A DNA stretch of 33,619 nucleotides, taken from the NCBI GenBank assembly GCA_024642465.1, contig JAHEBA010000030.1, positions 2,153 to 35,771 on the forward strand, read 5' to 3'. Of this stretch, positions 32,865 to 33,619 are shown one piece after another. Origin of the DNA: Alphaproteobacteria bacterium. Its GTDB lineage: Bacteria; Pseudomonadota; Alphaproteobacteria; Rhizobiales; Aestuariivirgaceae. The position numbers were made by a program, and so were the translations under genes. Under the pieces are notes generated by a model. That model was not told the origin of the DNA, made no database searches, and saw only the letters and a list, made by a program, of their open reading frames with translations. Within the stretch, counting starts at the first letter, position 1, and each line of letters starts with the position of its first letter.

Positions 32865-33446
32865 TCAGAACAGGTATTTCACGGCGGCAAATCCGCCCAC
32901 GAGCGCGATGCCAGCGGCCAGGGTGAGCCAGCCGAGGTACTTCTCGATGAAGACGCGCATCGGGTCGCCAAGCCACCACAACAGGCCGCAGACCAGGTAG
33001 AAACGTAGGCCGCGCGAAACGATCGAGGCGGCGACGAAGATGGGCAGCGACATCTCGGTCACGCCGCTCATCAAGGTGATGACCTTGTAGGGGAATGGCG
33101 TAAGGCCGGCGAAGAAGACGATGGGCAGGCCCCATTCGTTGAACTTGTCCTGGAAGTCCACGAATTTCTCGCCGAGATTGTAGAAATCGAGGATCACCTG
33201 ACCCAGGGTCTCAAACATCCAGTAACCGATGGCATAGCCCAGGAGGCCGCCCAGCACCGAGGCGAGAGTGCAGATGGCGGCGTAGCGCCAGGCACGTTCG
33301 GGCCTCGCCAGCGTCATTGGCACCAGCATGGCATCCGGTGGTATCGGGAAGACCGAGCTCTCAATGAACGCAACAGCCGCCAGGTACCACTGTGCGTGGC
33401 GGTGGCCGGCGAGTCTCATCACCCAGTCGTAAACTGATTTCAGCAT
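32865..33446 (-). CDS. YqaA/DedA-type (SNARE-associated, VTT domain) membrane protein
   Basis: A 193-residue inner-membrane protein with the VTT/DedA signatures FIESSVFPIPPDAMLVPM near the N-terminus, GLLGYAIGYWMFETLG, GLTPFPYKVITLMSGV and VSRGLRFYLVCGLLWW. DedA-family proteins act in membrane lipid homeostasis and some flip undecaprenyl phosphate or phosphatidylethanolamine; the shorter YqaA branch is less studied. I use the ATG at 33446; a TTG at 33458 would add four residues. dsbB follows after 19 bases, so the pair may be an operon. Confidence 0.9.
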   Translation of the reverse strand: MLKSVYDWVMRLAGHRHAQWYLAAVAFIESSVFPIPPDAMLVPMTLARPERAWRYAAICTLASVLGGLLGYAIGYWMFETLGQVILDFYNLGEKFVDFQDKFNEWGLPIVFFAGLTPFPYKVITLMSGVTEMSLPIFVAASIVSRGLRFYLVCGLLWWLGDPMRVFIEKYLGWLTLAAGIALVGGFAAVKYLF

Positions 33447-33460
33447 GGGCAATGCCAATA

Positions 33461-33472
33461 CGCGCGCGCGCG
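33461..33472. repeat. (CG)6 dinucleotide run
   Basis: Six uninterrupted CG units lie between the DedA start and the tRNA-Leu promoter. Alternating purine-pyrimidine CG tracts can adopt Z-DNA under negative supercoiling. Confidence 0.9.
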
Positions 33473-33520
33473 CGATTTGTCCATCGCGGGAGACGGCGGC
33501 GGCCTGCGGCCTGTTTGCAG

Positions 33521-33548
33521 TTGACGGGTGCGTTGCGGTGCCTATGAT
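33521..33548 (+). promoter_or_regulatory. Promoter of tRNA-Leu
   Basis: TTGACG (33521-33526) and TATGAT (33543-33548) are 16 bases apart, followed by a G/C-rich discriminator (CCGGCCCG) as in stringently controlled stable-RNA promoters. The tRNA begins 16 bases after the -10 box. Confidence 0.75.
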
Positions 33549-33564
33549 CCGGCCCGTTTTGAGT

Positions 33565-33619
33565 GCCCCTGTGGCGGAACTGGTAGACGCGGCAGACTCA
33601 AAATCTGTTGCCCGAAAGG
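33565..33619 (+). tRNA. tRNA-Leu (CAA), 5' part cut by window edge
   Basis: A 7-base acceptor strand (GCCCCTG) is followed by TG, the class II D-arm GCGGAACTGGTAGACGC and the anticodon stem-loop GCAGA-CTCAAAA-TCTGT. Anticodon CAA reads TTG, so leucine. The start of the long variable arm is visible before the window ends. Confidence 0.92.

Overview
The window is a gene-dense, GC-rich stretch of a bacterial chromosome, almost certainly from an alphaproteobacterium and most likely Hyphomicrobiales-like; the genus cannot be fixed by eye. Pointers are the hemC-hemD-Mic60-hemY heme locus, an IalB-type secreted protein, a HIG1-domain membrane protein, the alphaproteobacterial-type HNH protein, and genes of the ethylmalonyl-CoA (EMC) pathway. 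I see no prophage, insertion sequence, CRISPR array or integrated element, and no gene-free stretch above 300 bases (the longest is about 235 bases at 15315-15549). The window is cut inside a tRNA at each end: tRNA-Thr(CGT) on the left and tRNA-Leu(CAA) on the right.

Layout. 1-4879 (minus): hemC, then hemD fused in frame to a Mic60/mitofilin-type membrane protein, then hemY, then tRNA-Thr. 4967-11521 (plus): tsaD-gpsA-EVE protein-MFS permease-METTL20-like methyltransferase, followed by acetyl-CoA synthetase (acs) and a clear terminator. 11672-13463 (plus): a small exported unknown, an L,D-transpeptidase with its own terminator, and a chromene-carboxylate-isomerase-type thioredoxin-fold protein. 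13450-15314 (minus): rlmN and ialB. 15550-17805: a quinone oxidoreductase, a DUF1232 protein on the opposite strand and a short-chain dehydrogenase. 17815-20638 (minus): (2S)-methylsuccinyl-CoA dehydrogenase (mcd), a second short-chain dehydrogenase and a HIG1 protein. 20727-23438: an EamA exporter, a YebE/TerB-like protein and a YihY protein. 23435-27843: ccr (minus) facing away from an unknown membrane protein, ecm and a GNAT (plus). 27850-33446: two overlapping METTL27-like methyltransferases, an AEC permease, gluQRS, a DNA glycosylase, an HNH protein, dsbB and a DedA-type protein.

How the genes work together. The metabolic theme is growth on acetate-level carbon. Acs makes acetyl-CoA. Ccr, Ecm and Mcd are three signature enzymes of the EMC pathway, which replaces the glyoxylate shunt. 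Mcd hands electrons to electron-transfer flavoprotein, and the METTL20-like methyltransferase next to acs is of the family that methylates that flavoprotein. The mcd and ecm upstream regions carry near-identical 14-base TTGC-N6-GCAA elements, and the ccr upstream region carries a related one, suggesting common control. The other notable points are the hemD-Mic60 fusion, a 14-base word shared by two divergent promoter regions, a small exported protein with a palindrome over its -10 box, and a probable leaderless glycosylase gene. I found no wholly new multi-gene system that I could defend.
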